A stretch of 64,000 bases of DNA from Hyphococcus sp. (lineage in GTDB: Bacteria; Pseudomonadota; Alphaproteobacteria; Caulobacterales; Parvularculaceae), in the NCBI GenBank assembly GCA_021776375.1, contig JAJFGA010000051.1:1-64000 (forward strand), in the 5' to 3' direction. Of the stretch, positions 32,218 to 40,899 are shown piece by piece. A model generated the notes under the pieces. That model had not been told where the DNA came from and did no database searches. It was given only the letters and a program-made list of their open reading frames with translations. How positions within the stretch are numbered: position 1 is the stretch's first letter; each line of letters starts with the position of its first letter. A program made the position numbers and the translations under genes.

Positions 32218-33450
32218 CTAATCAACAAATTCCTCGGCGAGGCCGAGCTTTTGCTTAAGGTCGGCCTCCTGCTCAATCCCCAGCCCCTGCTCAAGGCCCA
32301 ACAGGCGGGTAATGAGGGCGATGCGCGGATTGGAATCCCAATCCCAGTACCGCAAGACGGCGCGGGAGAAATCGCGCGCCATGGAGTCAAAAATCCCTAA
32401 CAGATATTCGGCTTTTTCCGTGGCTTGCTCGTCTTCTCCGTCCTCGGTTTCAAACAAAGCAAAGAAATCATCGCGCGGAATGCCAAGACTTTTGCACATC
32501 ACCGCATGCGGCTCGCCGCCCGGGTCGCGCAGGATGCGCGCTGCCAATTCGCGAGAAATGCCCGCAACCATGGCAACCGCATCAATAATTTCCTGTGCGG
32601 GATATTTTTGCGCCGCCGCCAGCGTACGCAAAACAACATCCATCCCCACCCGCTCGCCGTCCATACCGCGCGGACGATGACGGCGCTCGGCAAGGATCAA
32701 TATATCGCGCACAAACGGGTCCGGATCGGTCTTTGAGCGGAACACTTTCGGGTAGAGATCGGCCAGCACGTCCTGAATGATCCGGCGGTCAAGCGAGAAC
32801 CGTGCAAGAATGCGTTTGCGCCGTTCCGCATCCACCCACCAAAACATCATAAAGCCATGCGCCGGCTCCAACTCGCTGCGGCGCAGGAGCAAGGGTTGCA
32901 GATCCTTACGGGTTGCGCTGAGCGCAACCAACGTGTTGATCGCGTTCGGCGACAACCGGCATTCATCACGTTTTAACACCGCAATACAAACGTCCGGCTC
33001 GCCTTTTCGCAGCACCGCATCCGCCACCGCCGTCGTCAGATCAGGGCGCTTTGCAATCATCAGTCGATGCGCCTGCCCCCCCTCTTGCGCAGCCTCGATC
33101 AACAAGGCTTCGGGGATGGTTTGCGCGCCGCTAATAATTTTCTCCGCGACCTCGGGCTCGTCGATGAGCAAGGCATGGATCAAGGCCGGCGGGCATTCGG
33201 CCACTCTGGCCACCCGTACGGCGATTTCCATGCGCAGCTCGATTTCAACATTATCGACAACCTGGAGCAGAATATCGGCCACCAGCGCGCGTTCATTCGA
33301 GGATATCCTCCCCGTGGGCAAAACCACGATATCAGAGAGTTTGCGCACCAATTGGGCGCGCGGCGTCGGGCCGATCTTGGTGATCGGCGTTAGCAGTGTT
33401 TCTGCATCGGGTGTGGGCTCACCGTTGCCCGCAATGTCAAAATCGGCCAT
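32218..33450 (-). CDS. DUF2336 family protein
   Basis: A 410-residue, HEAT-like helical protein matching alphaproteobacterial DUF2336: LVRKLSDIVVLPTGRISSNERALVADILLQVVDNVEIELRMEIAVRVA near the N-terminus, paired repeats such as HALLIDEPEVAEKII, and the C-terminal CKSLGIPRDDFFALF. ATG 33450 gives the proper N-terminus; the longer open frame runs into the promoter of the divergent lipoprotein gene. DUF2336 proteins have no established role, though some are linked to cell-cycle or stress regulators. Confidence 0.85.
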   Translation of the reverse strand: MADFDIAGNGEPTPDAETLLTPITKIGPTPRAQLVRKLSDIVVLPTGRISSNERALVADILLQVVDNVEIELRMEIAVRVARVAECPPALIHALLIDEPEVAEKIISGAQTIPEALLIEAAQEGGQAHRLMIAKRPDLTTAVADAVLRKGEPDVCIAVLKRDECRLSPNAINTLVALSATRKDLQPLLLRRSELEPAHGFMMFWWVDAERRKRILARFSLDRRIIQDVLADLYPKVFRSKTDPDPFVRDILILAERRHRPRGMDGERVGMDVVLRTLAAAQKYPAQEIIDAVAMVAGISRELAARILRDPGGEPHAVMCKSLGIPRDDFFALFETEDGEDEQATEKAEYLLGIFDSMARDFSRAVLRYWDWDSNPRIALITRLLGLEQGLGIEQEADLKQKLGLAEEFVD

Positions 33451-33573
33451 TTCCGCCAAATTCCAGTGTTTCCTGCCAATCGTTGTAACCGGAACACCGT
33501 TAACGGGTGATTTCACTTTTTGAACGGGTTTTCCAAGACGCCGAGGCGGCCTTTTGCTATAGATCGGGGGTAG

Positions 33574-33888
33574 ATGAAAAGGATCCGCGCCTTGTTGTAT
33601 CGTATTGTTCCGATTGCCGCCGTCGCGGCCCTTGCCGGCTGCGCTCTGTCTCCTGAAGATCAGGCGTTGCGCGAGCAACCGAGCTTTCATGTCGGTTATG
33701 GCGATGGATGCGCTACCTCTAACGAGGAAGATAAGAGTTTTTCAACCAAATCCGAGCGCGACGCTTACGCCTTCGAGAACGACAAGGCCTATCGTGCGGG
33801 CTGGCGCCAAGGCTATCTGGAATGCAACAACCGCACGCCGGACGCTAGTGATGGCGGACGGATCTTAGGCGAGCGCAACGAATATTAA
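33574..33888 (+). CDS. Small lipoprotein
   Basis: A 104-residue protein with a signal peptide and lipobox ALAGC (Cys23). The mature part has the pattern FHVGYGDGCATSNEED... then AYRAGWRQGYLECNN, including two cysteines. The GYxDGCxT and YRxGWxxGYxxC motifs recur in short alphaproteobacterial lipoproteins of unknown function. Divergent from DUF2336, followed by a bidirectional terminator. Confidence 0.78.
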   Translation: MKRIRALLYRIVPIAAVAALAGCALSPEDQALREQPSFHVGYGDGCATSNEEDKSFSTKSERDAYAFENDKAYRAGWRQGYLECNNRTPDASDGGRILGERNEY

Positions 33889-33952
33889 GAGGGCGTTAAG
33901 GCGTGCATCGCGAATAGAAATATTTCGGGGCCTTCCTACAAACAATACGCAT

Positions 33953-33982
33953 AAAAAAAGCGGCCCAAGGGCCGCTTTTTTA
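33953..33982. terminator. Bidirectional terminator
   Basis: AAAAAAAGCGGCCC and GGGCCGCTTTTTT with a 2-base centre lie between the small lipoprotein (+) and the converging TPR gene (-). Confidence 0.88.
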
Positions 33983-34001
33983 ATTTGAACCTGCGAATTT
34001 T

Positions 34002-35567
34002 CTAATTCGCACCCTCGCTCTCACCTTCTTCGGGCGCAATTTCAGCGTCGTCGCCACCACCGCCACCGCCGGTCTCAGCAGCCTGATCCAGGCCAAGCGG
34101 TCCAGTGCAACGCTCCAGGAATTCAGTTTCGAACGCCCGGTCTTCAGCTGTCTCCGGCCGGTTTTGCAGATCGCGAATGCGCTGATCACGGTCGAGGCGG
34201 CCTTGATCCTGCTCGCAACGCTCACGAATCTGGCGCTCTTCCAATTCTTTCCCACGCCTGTATGTGTCCACGACAGCATCAATATAGGTGATCCAGTCGG
34301 TGGCGCGTCTGCGTGCGGTCTCATAACGCTGGGCGTTGACGAAAGCGCGCCGCGCGCTCGCCCATATAGCTGTACTTTCCGGTCCGGCCTGGCTGAACCG
34401 GGCCGTCCCCAGAAGAAGCCAGGCGTCGCCAGTATTCTTGCGATTCATACCGCCCTTGTTAAGGGCGCCTTCAAGCGCGGTTTGGGCGTCTGCGTATTTT
34501 TCATCCGCCAGCAGCACTTGACCCAAACGGTAGGATAGATCGCCGTTCGGTGCGCCGCGGGCGGCTTCGCGCAGGATCGGGATCGATTTTTTGTGCTCGC
34601 GCGATTGCGACCACAATTGCGACAGCAAGACAAGGTTGTCCTTAGTGCGCTTGATATTGCCAGCGGCCATTTCGCGCTCAAGCATTTTTGCGCCGCGATA
34701 GGGATTGTCAAAAAACGAGAAATACTGGATCAGCGTTTTAAGCTCTGCTTCCGTCGATAAAAGGCCGGCGCGATAGGCGACTTCCAGCACCGAAAACGCA
34801 TCACGGTCCTTACCGGCGGTGGAATAGGCGCCGGAGAGCTGCGTCCAGTATCCCTTCTCACCTGGCCAAAAATTGACCATTTTTTCCAGCAGCGCCTCTC
34901 GTTTTGTCCTTGCGTTCATTTCAGAATAAACAAGGTTCGCCAGATCGTAATAGCTCTTCTTCGGCTCCGTCGCCCCTGCAATTGCCTGCTCCGCCGGCTG
35001 CACCGCCGCGCGATAATTCGGCGGCGTTAACTGCACATAGGCTGCAGCCAGAAGATAATAGGCATTTGAATCAACTTTATCGCCGCAAGCTGTGGCGTTG
35101 CGAATCCAGGCGTTGAGCCCACGGATCGCGCCCTGAAAATCGTCCAGCTGAAAGCTTATCTGGGATATGTAATACCGCAGATTATTATTACGAGAAGCGG
35201 ATAGTTCATTGGTATCAAGAGCAACCTGAAAATCACGCTGGGCGCCGCGATAATCCTCTAAGCTGGCTTTAACCGAGCCGCGCAATTCATAGGTCGTGGC
35301 CCTATCAAAGTCCCTCATGCCGTCGCCGCGCTGGGCAATCAACTGGTTCAGTGAGGCAAGCGCTTCATTATATTGCTCGGCCTGCATCAGCTCAAACACT
35401 TCCCCCAGCGATTGCGCTATGCGGGGGTTGAGCGTCTTTGACGCCCCGCCCTGATCGGCTTCGCACTGTTGCGCCATTGCAGGCGCAACAGTGGCAGTCG
35501 CCACAGTGAGCAAACTCGTGCTGGCGAAAAGGAGAAGCATTTTATATTTCATACGCATGTTGATCAT
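34002..35567 (-). CDS. Periplasmic TPR protein of the TonB operon
   Basis: A 521-residue exported protein; the signal peptide ends near APAMAQ. The body is a series of TPR-like helical repeats (RGSVKASLEDYRGAQRDFQVAL, YRLGQVLLADEKYADAQTALEGAL and others). The C-terminus is charged and acidic. It is last in the DUF3450-TtpC-ExbB-ExbD-ExbD-TonB operon, in the place of the TPR protein seen in similar operons of Vibrio and Shewanella. It probably scaffolds or couples the periplasmic parts of the energising complex; that is inference. Confidence 0.85.
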   Translation of the reverse strand: MINMRMKYKMLLLFASTSLLTVATATVAPAMAQQCEADQGGASKTLNPRIAQSLGEVFELMQAEQYNEALASLNQLIAQRGDGMRDFDRATTYELRGSVKASLEDYRGAQRDFQVALDTNELSASRNNNLRYYISQISFQLDDFQGAIRGLNAWIRNATACGDKVDSNAYYLLAAAYVQLTPPNYRAAVQPAEQAIAGATEPKKSYYDLANLVYSEMNARTKREALLEKMVNFWPGEKGYWTQLSGAYSTAGKDRDAFSVLEVAYRAGLLSTEAELKTLIQYFSFFDNPYRGAKMLEREMAAGNIKRTKDNLVLLSQLWSQSREHKKSIPILREAARGAPNGDLSYRLGQVLLADEKYADAQTALEGALNKGGMNRKNTGDAWLLLGTARFSQAGPESTAIWASARRAFVNAQRYETARRRATDWITYIDAVVDTYRRGKELEERQIRERCEQDQGRLDRDQRIRDLQNRPETAEDRAFETEFLERCTGPLGLDQAAETGGGGGGDDAEIAPEEGESEGAN

Positions 35568-35655
35568 CTCGCCGCCTAAACCCAGTGATTTTCTCTAAAA
35601 CCGAAAACGGCCCTTCTTCTACCACCTGTTGCCGGAACGCCTTTCTTGACGATTT

Positions 35656-36255
35656 TTATTCTTCCAAAACGAATGTCACGGTTGTCTGCACGCCACGCCG
35701 CCATTGCGCCTCGTTGTCGACAATTTTCGGCTGATATTTCCACCGCTCAACAGAGCGCACCGCAGCGCGATTGAGGCAACTGTTGGAGCTGTCAACGACG
35801 TTGGCGTTCGTGGTCTGGCCTTCCGGCGTCACATCGAACTGAACAACAACAGATTCCGACGGTCCCGCACGCGACATGCACCGATCAGGATATTGCGGCG
35901 GAATCCGCACCAGCGGTTGGGCGTCGCGGTCGGGGTTGAAGCCGGAGCCAATGCTGAGATTGGCGTCAATTGTCGGGATCGTAGCGCGCACACCGTCCAG
36001 AGCCGGACGGTTTGACGGATCGTTGACCGCAGGCGGTGGCGGCGGCGGCGCATCGAGCGTCGGCCGCTTGAATTCCTTATTGGCGCTATTGAGGTCGGTA
36101 TCGTCAATCTTCGCGGTAATGCTGATATTGACAGAATCCGCCTCGTCATTGAGCCGCGTCGGGCCTTTGATCATCGCCGCCATAAACAGGAACAATAACC
36201 CCGTGACCGCAAAGGCCACAGGCACGCCCATTATCAAGCGAATGAGAGATCCCAT
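35656..36255 (-). CDS. tonB: TonB-family energy-transducing protein
   Basis: A 199-residue TonB. A single N-terminal helix (VPVAFAVTGLLFLFMAAMI) anchors it in the inner membrane; a short proline stretch (LDAPPPPPPAVNDP) replaces the long rigid linker of classical TonB; the C-terminal domain has the PPQYPDRC start, GQTTNANVV, and SVERWKYQPKIVDN. It transfers proton-motive-force energy to outer-membrane receptors. The short length fits TonB2-type proteins that need TtpC. Confidence 0.9.
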   Translation of the reverse strand: MGSLIRLIMGVPVAFAVTGLLFLFMAAMIKGPTRLNDEADSVNISITAKIDDTDLNSANKEFKRPTLDAPPPPPPAVNDPSNRPALDGVRATIPTIDANLSIGSGFNPDRDAQPLVRIPPQYPDRCMSRAGPSESVVVQFDVTPEGQTTNANVVDSSNSCLNRAAVRSVERWKYQPKIVDNEAQWRRGVQTTVTFVLEE

Positions 36256-36267
36256 GCCGGCCCTCCT

Positions 36268-36675
36268 CTATACGTCTTCAGTTGAGACAGCGACATCACT
36301 GATGCCGGTGGCGCGAATTTGGGTGACGACTTCTACGAGCATGCGGGTTTTTGAGGCAGAGTCAGCTTGCACCACCGCCGTCCCCTTAGGATTTTCCACC
36401 CGCAGCTGAGCAACAATGGTTTTCACCTCGGAAAGATCGACCCGGTCGCCGTTGATCCAGATTTCATCTTCAGCGGAAATCGCAACGATGATCGAGGCGG
36501 CCTTTCGGTCCGTCGCCGAGACAGCTTCGGGCCGCAAAACATCGATGCCCGGCTCTTTGACAAAGGTCGAGGTGACGATGAAAAAGATCAGCATGATGAA
36601 GACGATATCCAGAAGCGGCGTGACGTTAACGTCCTCGTCATTTTCTTCCCGTTGGAATGTGTTGCGTCTGGCCAT
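36268..36675 (-). CDS. exbD: ExbD-family protein (copy 2)
   Basis: A 135-residue biopolymer transport protein with one helix bearing the essential Asp: VNVTPLLDIVFIMLIFFIVTSTF. The periplasmic domain carries the GDRVDLSEVKTIVAQL and ATGISDVAVSTEDV segments. Adjacent to tonB and a second exbD, with which it shares only the membrane segment strongly. Confidence 0.92.
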   Translation of the reverse strand: MARRNTFQREENDEDVNVTPLLDIVFIMLIFFIVTSTFVKEPGIDVLRPEAVSATDRKAASIIVAISAEDEIWINGDRVDLSEVKTIVAQLRVENPKGTAVVQADSASKTRMLVEVVTQIRATGISDVAVSTEDV

Positions 36676-36732
36676 GTTTAATCCGTTTGCAAACTAAATA
36701 CACAATTGTCGGAAAGGCGCGAGCCTCGCCGC

Positions 36733-37149
36733 TTATTCTTGTTCTTTCTGCAACGCGAGAGATACCGCGCCGGCGCCGCCGTCCTGCGCCTGGTCCATCA
36801 CCTGAACCGCAACGCCGGATTCTGAATCCGGTGCGGCGCTAACGAGGACAACGCCTTGCGGCTCTCGCGCGACAAACTCCTGCACCACAGGCTTGACCGA
36901 CGCCGGATCGATGACGCGGACATTGTTAACGCGTACAAAACCGTCCTCCTGCACAGCAAGCAACAGGGCGGGGGGCAGAATAGTCGGCTCATCCGGAGGC
37001 GTATCTTCCGGCGTGCGGACATCAATGCCCTTTTCGCGCAGGAACGTCGCGGTGACGATAAAGAAGATCAGCAGGATAAAGACGATATCGAGAAGCGGCG
37101 TAATGTTAACGTCGGCTTCTTCGGATGCGTGGGAGGCTTTTTTTCTCAT
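36733..37149 (-). CDS. exbD: ExbD-family protein (copy 1)
   Basis: A 138-residue ExbD with VNITPLLDIVFILLIFFIVTATF and a periplasmic domain unlike its neighbour. It starts five bases after the exbB stop. Two ExbD-like proteins in one operon could form a heterodimer within the ExbB pentamer, or serve TonB and another process. Confidence 0.92.
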   Translation of the reverse strand: MRKKASHASEEADVNITPLLDIVFILLIFFIVTATFLREKGIDVRTPEDTPPDEPTILPPALLLAVQEDGFVRVNNVRVIDPASVKPVVQEFVAREPQGVVLVSAAPDSESGVAVQVMDQAQDGGAGAVSLALQKEQE

Positions 37150-37153
37150 CGCC

Positions 37154-37687
37154 CTACTCGATCAACAAATCGTCAGAAATGCGGTGGGAGGCTTTTTGAA
37201 CGTTGCTGTCAAAGGTGTTGATAAAGATCAACCCGGACAGAGACGCCACAAGGCCAGCCATAGTCGGGATCGTCGCTTTGGAAATGCCCGCCGCCATCAG
37301 CCGCGCATTGGACGAGCCGGTGACCGCCATCACATCGAAGACTTCAACCATGCCGGTCACGGTTCCGAGCAGGCCAAGCAAAGGCGTCACCGCGACAAGC
37401 GCGCGAATAACGCCATTGAAGCGCGAGGCCTCTTGCATGGCTTCGGAGATCAACTTGTCACGCACGGCATGCGCATACCAGGATTTGTGATCGCTGCGCG
37501 CAGCCCATGCCCGCGAGGCCCGCTTGGCGACGCCGGAATGGGCGCCGGACCAATACATCAACCGCTCAACGATCATGGCCCACATGAAAAAGGTTGTGAC
37601 CATGATGATGCGAAGGACGTTGCCGCCCGCTGAGAGAAAGTCCCTCAGCGCATCGAAGGCAATTGCAGGGTTTAATAGCTCGAGCAT
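37154..37687 (-). CDS. exbB: ExbB-type MotA/TolQ/ExbB proton channel
   Basis: A 177-residue inner-membrane protein with three helices. VAVTPLLGLLGTVTGMVEVF and SKATIPTMAGLVASLSGLIF are the conserved second and third helices that line the proton path. It is the short ExbB that works with ExbD and TonB. It follows the TtpC-like gene directly. Confidence 0.92.
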   Translation of the reverse strand: MLELLNPAIAFDALRDFLSAGGNVLRIIMVTTFFMWAMIVERLMYWSGAHSGVAKRASRAWAARSDHKSWYAHAVRDKLISEAMQEASRFNGVIRALVAVTPLLGLLGTVTGMVEVFDVMAVTGSSNARLMAAGISKATIPTMAGLVASLSGLIFINTFDSNVQKASHRISDDLLIE

Positions 37688-37714
37688 CTCTCGAGGGTCC
37701 CTTTCCGCCGGGCC

Positions 37715-39094
37715 TTAGGCCCGGCCGCTTTCTGCATGTTCGGCGATGATGCCGGCGGCTTGCTCTTCAAGAATTTGGCTGACGCGCTTGGAGGCGCCTG
37801 ACGCAAATGAGTGGAGCAATAGAAGCGGTATCGCCGCGATCAGACCGAGCACCGTCGTGACCAGCGCTTCGGAAATACCCGACGCCATAATCTGCGGATC
37901 GCCGGTGCCGAACAACGTGATCGCCTGGAAGGTGTTGATCATGCCGATGACCGTGCCGAGCAGACCGAGAAGCGGCGCGGTCGCGGCCAGCACTTTCACC
38001 AGATTAAGACCGCCTTCCAGTTTCGGCAGCTCTTTCAAGATCGCATCGTCCAGCTTGAGCGCAACCGTTTCGACATCGTTCGATTGGGTGTTCTCGTAAG
38101 CCAGCATAACGCGGCCGAGCGGGTTGGATTTTGACGGCTTCTTACGACGCACCTGACCGCGCACGGCGCCAGCCAGCATCGTTAAGGTCACCCATTTATA
38201 GATACCGATCAGCATGCCGACGGCGGCGGCGGCCAGGATCACTTTACCGATAAACCGGCCCTGATCGATACGTTCCGTCACGGTTGGCGATTGCACACTA
38301 AGATCGAGCAACTGACCCAGCGAAGGATCAATGGCGGCGCGCACAAAATTGTCGCCGGTGGCTCTCTCAACCCGGCTCGCCGCGCCAGTAATGTCGCCAG
38401 CGGGCTGACGTGCAAGGAACTTCAACCGGCCGTCGCCATAGGTGAGGTATTTGCCGCCCGAAAACGCCACAAAAGGACCAACCCGTGTGACTGTCTCGTC
38501 CGCAGTCTCACCATTGGCAAGCACAACCCGCGTCTGGTAGGTCGTGGTTTTTGCTTGTTCGGCGATCTGCTGGATCATGATGTCCCAGAGATCGCGGAGC
38601 TGATCTTCGCTCGGCAGTTTTTCCGTTTGCGCCAGCTCGATTAGCGTCTCGCCCCGGCCCGGGAACTGAGTGGAGATAATCGACCGCGTGACTTGCGCGT
38701 TAAGATCGGCGGCGGCGGAACGCGCGGCGCCGAAAAGCTCCTGGAACTCGCCCTGTTTGTCGGCAAGCTCCTCATCGAGCGCTTCGATCACCAACTTGTT
38801 GGCTTCCATCACCCCTTCAAGCCGAGTGGATTCTGCTTCCGCCGCAGCGACCTGCGCCTTGACGCGATTAAGCGCCGCCCGCTGATTATTGCGCTCGCGT
38901 AGAAACTGCGCCTCGCGCGCTTGGTTTTCCTGGCTGACTTCGGTGCGTTCGCGGCGCACCGCATTCAACACCTGATCGAGGGTCACCGCTGTTTCCTGCG
39001 CCAATGCACCGGGTACGAGTTGACCGTTTATGTCCATTCCGAGAGCGGCAACGCCGGCAACCAGAGAAAGACCTGCAAGTTTGAAGAATTTCAT
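37715..39094 (-). CDS. TtpC-like long ExbB family protein
   Basis: A 459-residue protein with a signal peptide (ends PGALAQ), a periplasmic extension that begins with a coiled coil of about 90 residues (NAVRRERTEVSQENQAREAQFL onward), then a C-terminal MotA/TolQ/ExbB module with ATAPLLGLLGTVIGMINTFQAITLF and VLGLIAAIPLLLLHSF. This design matches TtpC of the Vibrio TonB2 complex, which is needed for transport with short TonBs. It lies between the DUF3450 gene and exbB, the order known from those operons. Confidence 0.9.
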   Translation of the reverse strand: MKFFKLAGLSLVAGVAALGMDINGQLVPGALAQETAVTLDQVLNAVRRERTEVSQENQAREAQFLRERNNQRAALNRVKAQVAAAEAESTRLEGVMEANKLVIEALDEELADKQGEFQELFGAARSAAADLNAQVTRSIISTQFPGRGETLIELAQTEKLPSEDQLRDLWDIMIQQIAEQAKTTTYQTRVVLANGETADETVTRVGPFVAFSGGKYLTYGDGRLKFLARQPAGDITGAASRVERATGDNFVRAAIDPSLGQLLDLSVQSPTVTERIDQGRFIGKVILAAAAVGMLIGIYKWVTLTMLAGAVRGQVRRKKPSKSNPLGRVMLAYENTQSNDVETVALKLDDAILKELPKLEGGLNLVKVLAATAPLLGLLGTVIGMINTFQAITLFGTGDPQIMASGISEALVTTVLGLIAAIPLLLLHSFASGASKRVSQILEEQAAGIIAEHAESGRA

Positions 39095-39124
39095 GACTTG
39101 TTTATCCCTTGCCTTAAGCTGGCG

Positions 39125-39889
39125 TTACTGAGCCGAAACTGGCGGTTTGACCGGCACGAAGAAAATGTCCGGCGCAGTTTGTTCTTTCGCCATTCTGAGA
39201 CCGAACTTCACGTCCTGCAGATAGCTGCGATTGAGGTCGACAAAATCACCCGCGGATGCATCGTAAATCTTCAACTCCGAATCGTCGGGGGTTTTAAACA
39301 TCAACGCGATGCGGCCGATGCGGAGGAATTCCCCGGTGAGCGCATCCTCGCCATCGCCGATCGTGCCTTCATAAAAGCCAATCGTGCGACCATATTCATT
39401 TTCAATCTGATAGGCCTCAACAATCAGGCGGTAACGCTGCGCCGCCGACATTGAAGGATTATCCAAAATCGTGGAGAGGCGAGCCGCCCGCGCGCCGCGA
39501 TCGCCAATCATGAACGGCAAATCCGCGTTCACCAGATCGCCAAAGCGCGCAACCATATCTTCCATCAAAGGCTGCATCGCACGTTGCAGACCTTCAACAT
39601 TGTCGATGTCTTCGCGCAGTCGCTCAATCTCGCTGTTTTGCGCATCGATGTTCCGGTTGAGCGAGGCGTTGTAGCGGCGCGCCGCATCAAGCTGTTTCAC
39701 ATTCGCGCGGTAATCATTCAGCAAGGCCGCAGTCTGATCATCGAGTTGATCGATGCGTTGCTGTGACCTCGCGGTGTCGCGCTGGGTTTGCTGACTGGTG
39801 TCAATCGCAGGCTTGAACTGCGCCTGGGCGGGTGCGCATATCATTGCGAGCATTACCGCTGCTGAACCTAAAATCGCTGCTCTATTCAT
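39125..39889 (-). CDS. DUF3450 periplasmic coiled-coil protein
   Basis: A 254-residue exported protein (signal ends ICAPAQA) with a coiled-coil N-terminal half (QQRIDQLDDQTAALLNDYRANVKQL) and a C-terminal part GRTIGFYEGTIGDGEDALTGEFLRIGRIALMF typical of DUF3450. It is the first gene of the TonB operon, where DUF3450 commonly precedes ttpC. Probably a periplasmic partner of the TtpC extension. Confidence 0.9.
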   Translation of the reverse strand: MNRAAILGSAAVMLAMICAPAQAQFKPAIDTSQQTQRDTARSQQRIDQLDDQTAALLNDYRANVKQLDAARRYNASLNRNIDAQNSEIERLREDIDNVEGLQRAMQPLMEDMVARFGDLVNADLPFMIGDRGARAARLSTILDNPSMSAAQRYRLIVEAYQIENEYGRTIGFYEGTIGDGEDALTGEFLRIGRIALMFKTPDDSELKIYDASAGDFVDLNRSYLQDVKFGLRMAKEQTAPDIFFVPVKPPVSAQ

Positions 39890-40348
39890 ATTTGCCTCAC
39901 CTACCGGATTGTTACGGCTGATTGCTTACGGCGCGAACGCCGACGAAAAATTATGTGCGGCCACGCCTGAAACTTGGCAGAGCCCCTATGGACAACGGGA
40001 CGAAACAGCCCCTCAAAACGGGCGTCGTAAATTGTATAGAAAAAATCACTTCCACCCCGATACTGCCCCTGCCAGCGCCCCTGGCCCCTTTGAATTCGAA
40101 GATTGCGTAGATATTGAAACGGCGTTTTGACGAAAGAGTCAATTACGCGTTTTTTTCCCAAGACACTTTGCAACCGGCCGTTTCCTTTAGCCACCCCTCG
40201 GCTATCCCCGTTAATTTGTAACAACACATTCACGTGCTGGCAACGAAAGAATACGGTAAATACGAATTTATAGGTGTTGGCGCCAATCTCTAAAGGCGTG
40301 GTTAACGCCAGAAGAAAGCCAGAAGTAATGTCATAAGATTGAATGTAT
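39890..40348. other. Intergenic region upstream of the TonB operon
   Basis: About 460 bases with no credible gene, no strong hairpin and no tRNA. It should hold the promoter of the DUF3450-tonB operon (minus). Open frames here have no coding character. Confidence 0.55.
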
Positions 40349-40423
40349 TGGCTGGGGCGCCAGGATTCGAACCTGGGAATGTCGATACCAAAAACCGATG
40401 CCTTACCACTTGGCGACGCCCCA
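40349..40423 (-). tRNA. tRNA-Gln (anticodon TTG)
   Basis: On the minus strand the cloverleaf folds fully: acceptor TGGGGCG/CGCCCCA, D arm GCC..GGC, anticodon stem TCGGT/ATCGA around loop TTTTGGT (anticodon TTG), and T arm CCAGG-TTCGAAT-CCTGG. The discriminator is G and CCA is encoded (40349-40351). Confidence 0.95.
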
Positions 40424-40662
40424 ATAACGCAATTTTACTCGCTTCCAGCGTTTTTGAGCAAGCCCCCAAACGCCGATGGGTGCGGGGAAATAGCGCTTTC
40501 CACCACGCCTTGCAATGGGGCCGCCCGCGAAAAATTCCAACCCCGCCTTTGCAATGCGTCAGCGCCTTGCGCGCGCCGCCGCAGCATTGGCTATACGTCA
40601 TTGCACATCGCCATATCGGCGGCTATAGGAAGCGCCCCCGCACTACCAAAACAGCCCCATGT

Positions 40663-40739
40663 CGGAGTGTAGCTCAGCCTGGTAGAGCACTGCCTTCGGG
40701 AGGCAGGGGCCGGGTGTTCGAATCACCCCACTCCGACCA
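40663..40739 (+). tRNA. tRNA-Pro (anticodon CGG)
   Basis: Acceptor CGGAGTG/CACTCCG, D arm GCTC..GAGC, anticodon stem CTGCC/GGCAG around loop TTCGGGA (anticodon CGG), T arm GGGTG-TTCGAAT-CACCC, and encoded CCA. 77 bases. Confidence 0.96.
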
Positions 40740-40899
40740 TTTTTCTTTATCATGACACACAATAAGTTGATCGCCGCTACGCTGGCTCACCACTCCAGGC
40801 GGCCGCATCCGGCGCCGGCGCCTTGCTCGCGCGGGCGCGCAACGATACCAAAGCGTAGCCATTGAAACGCGTATGTTCGCCGCCCGCAGGAGCCTCGCC

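Noticed and set aside
36893-37633. 246-codon frame opposite exbD and exbB
   Set aside because: Antisense shadow of two well-supported genes, no domain recognised.
40349-40739. tRNA-linked integration site
   Set aside because: Both tRNAs are intact, but no integrase and no repeated tRNA 3' end were found nearby.
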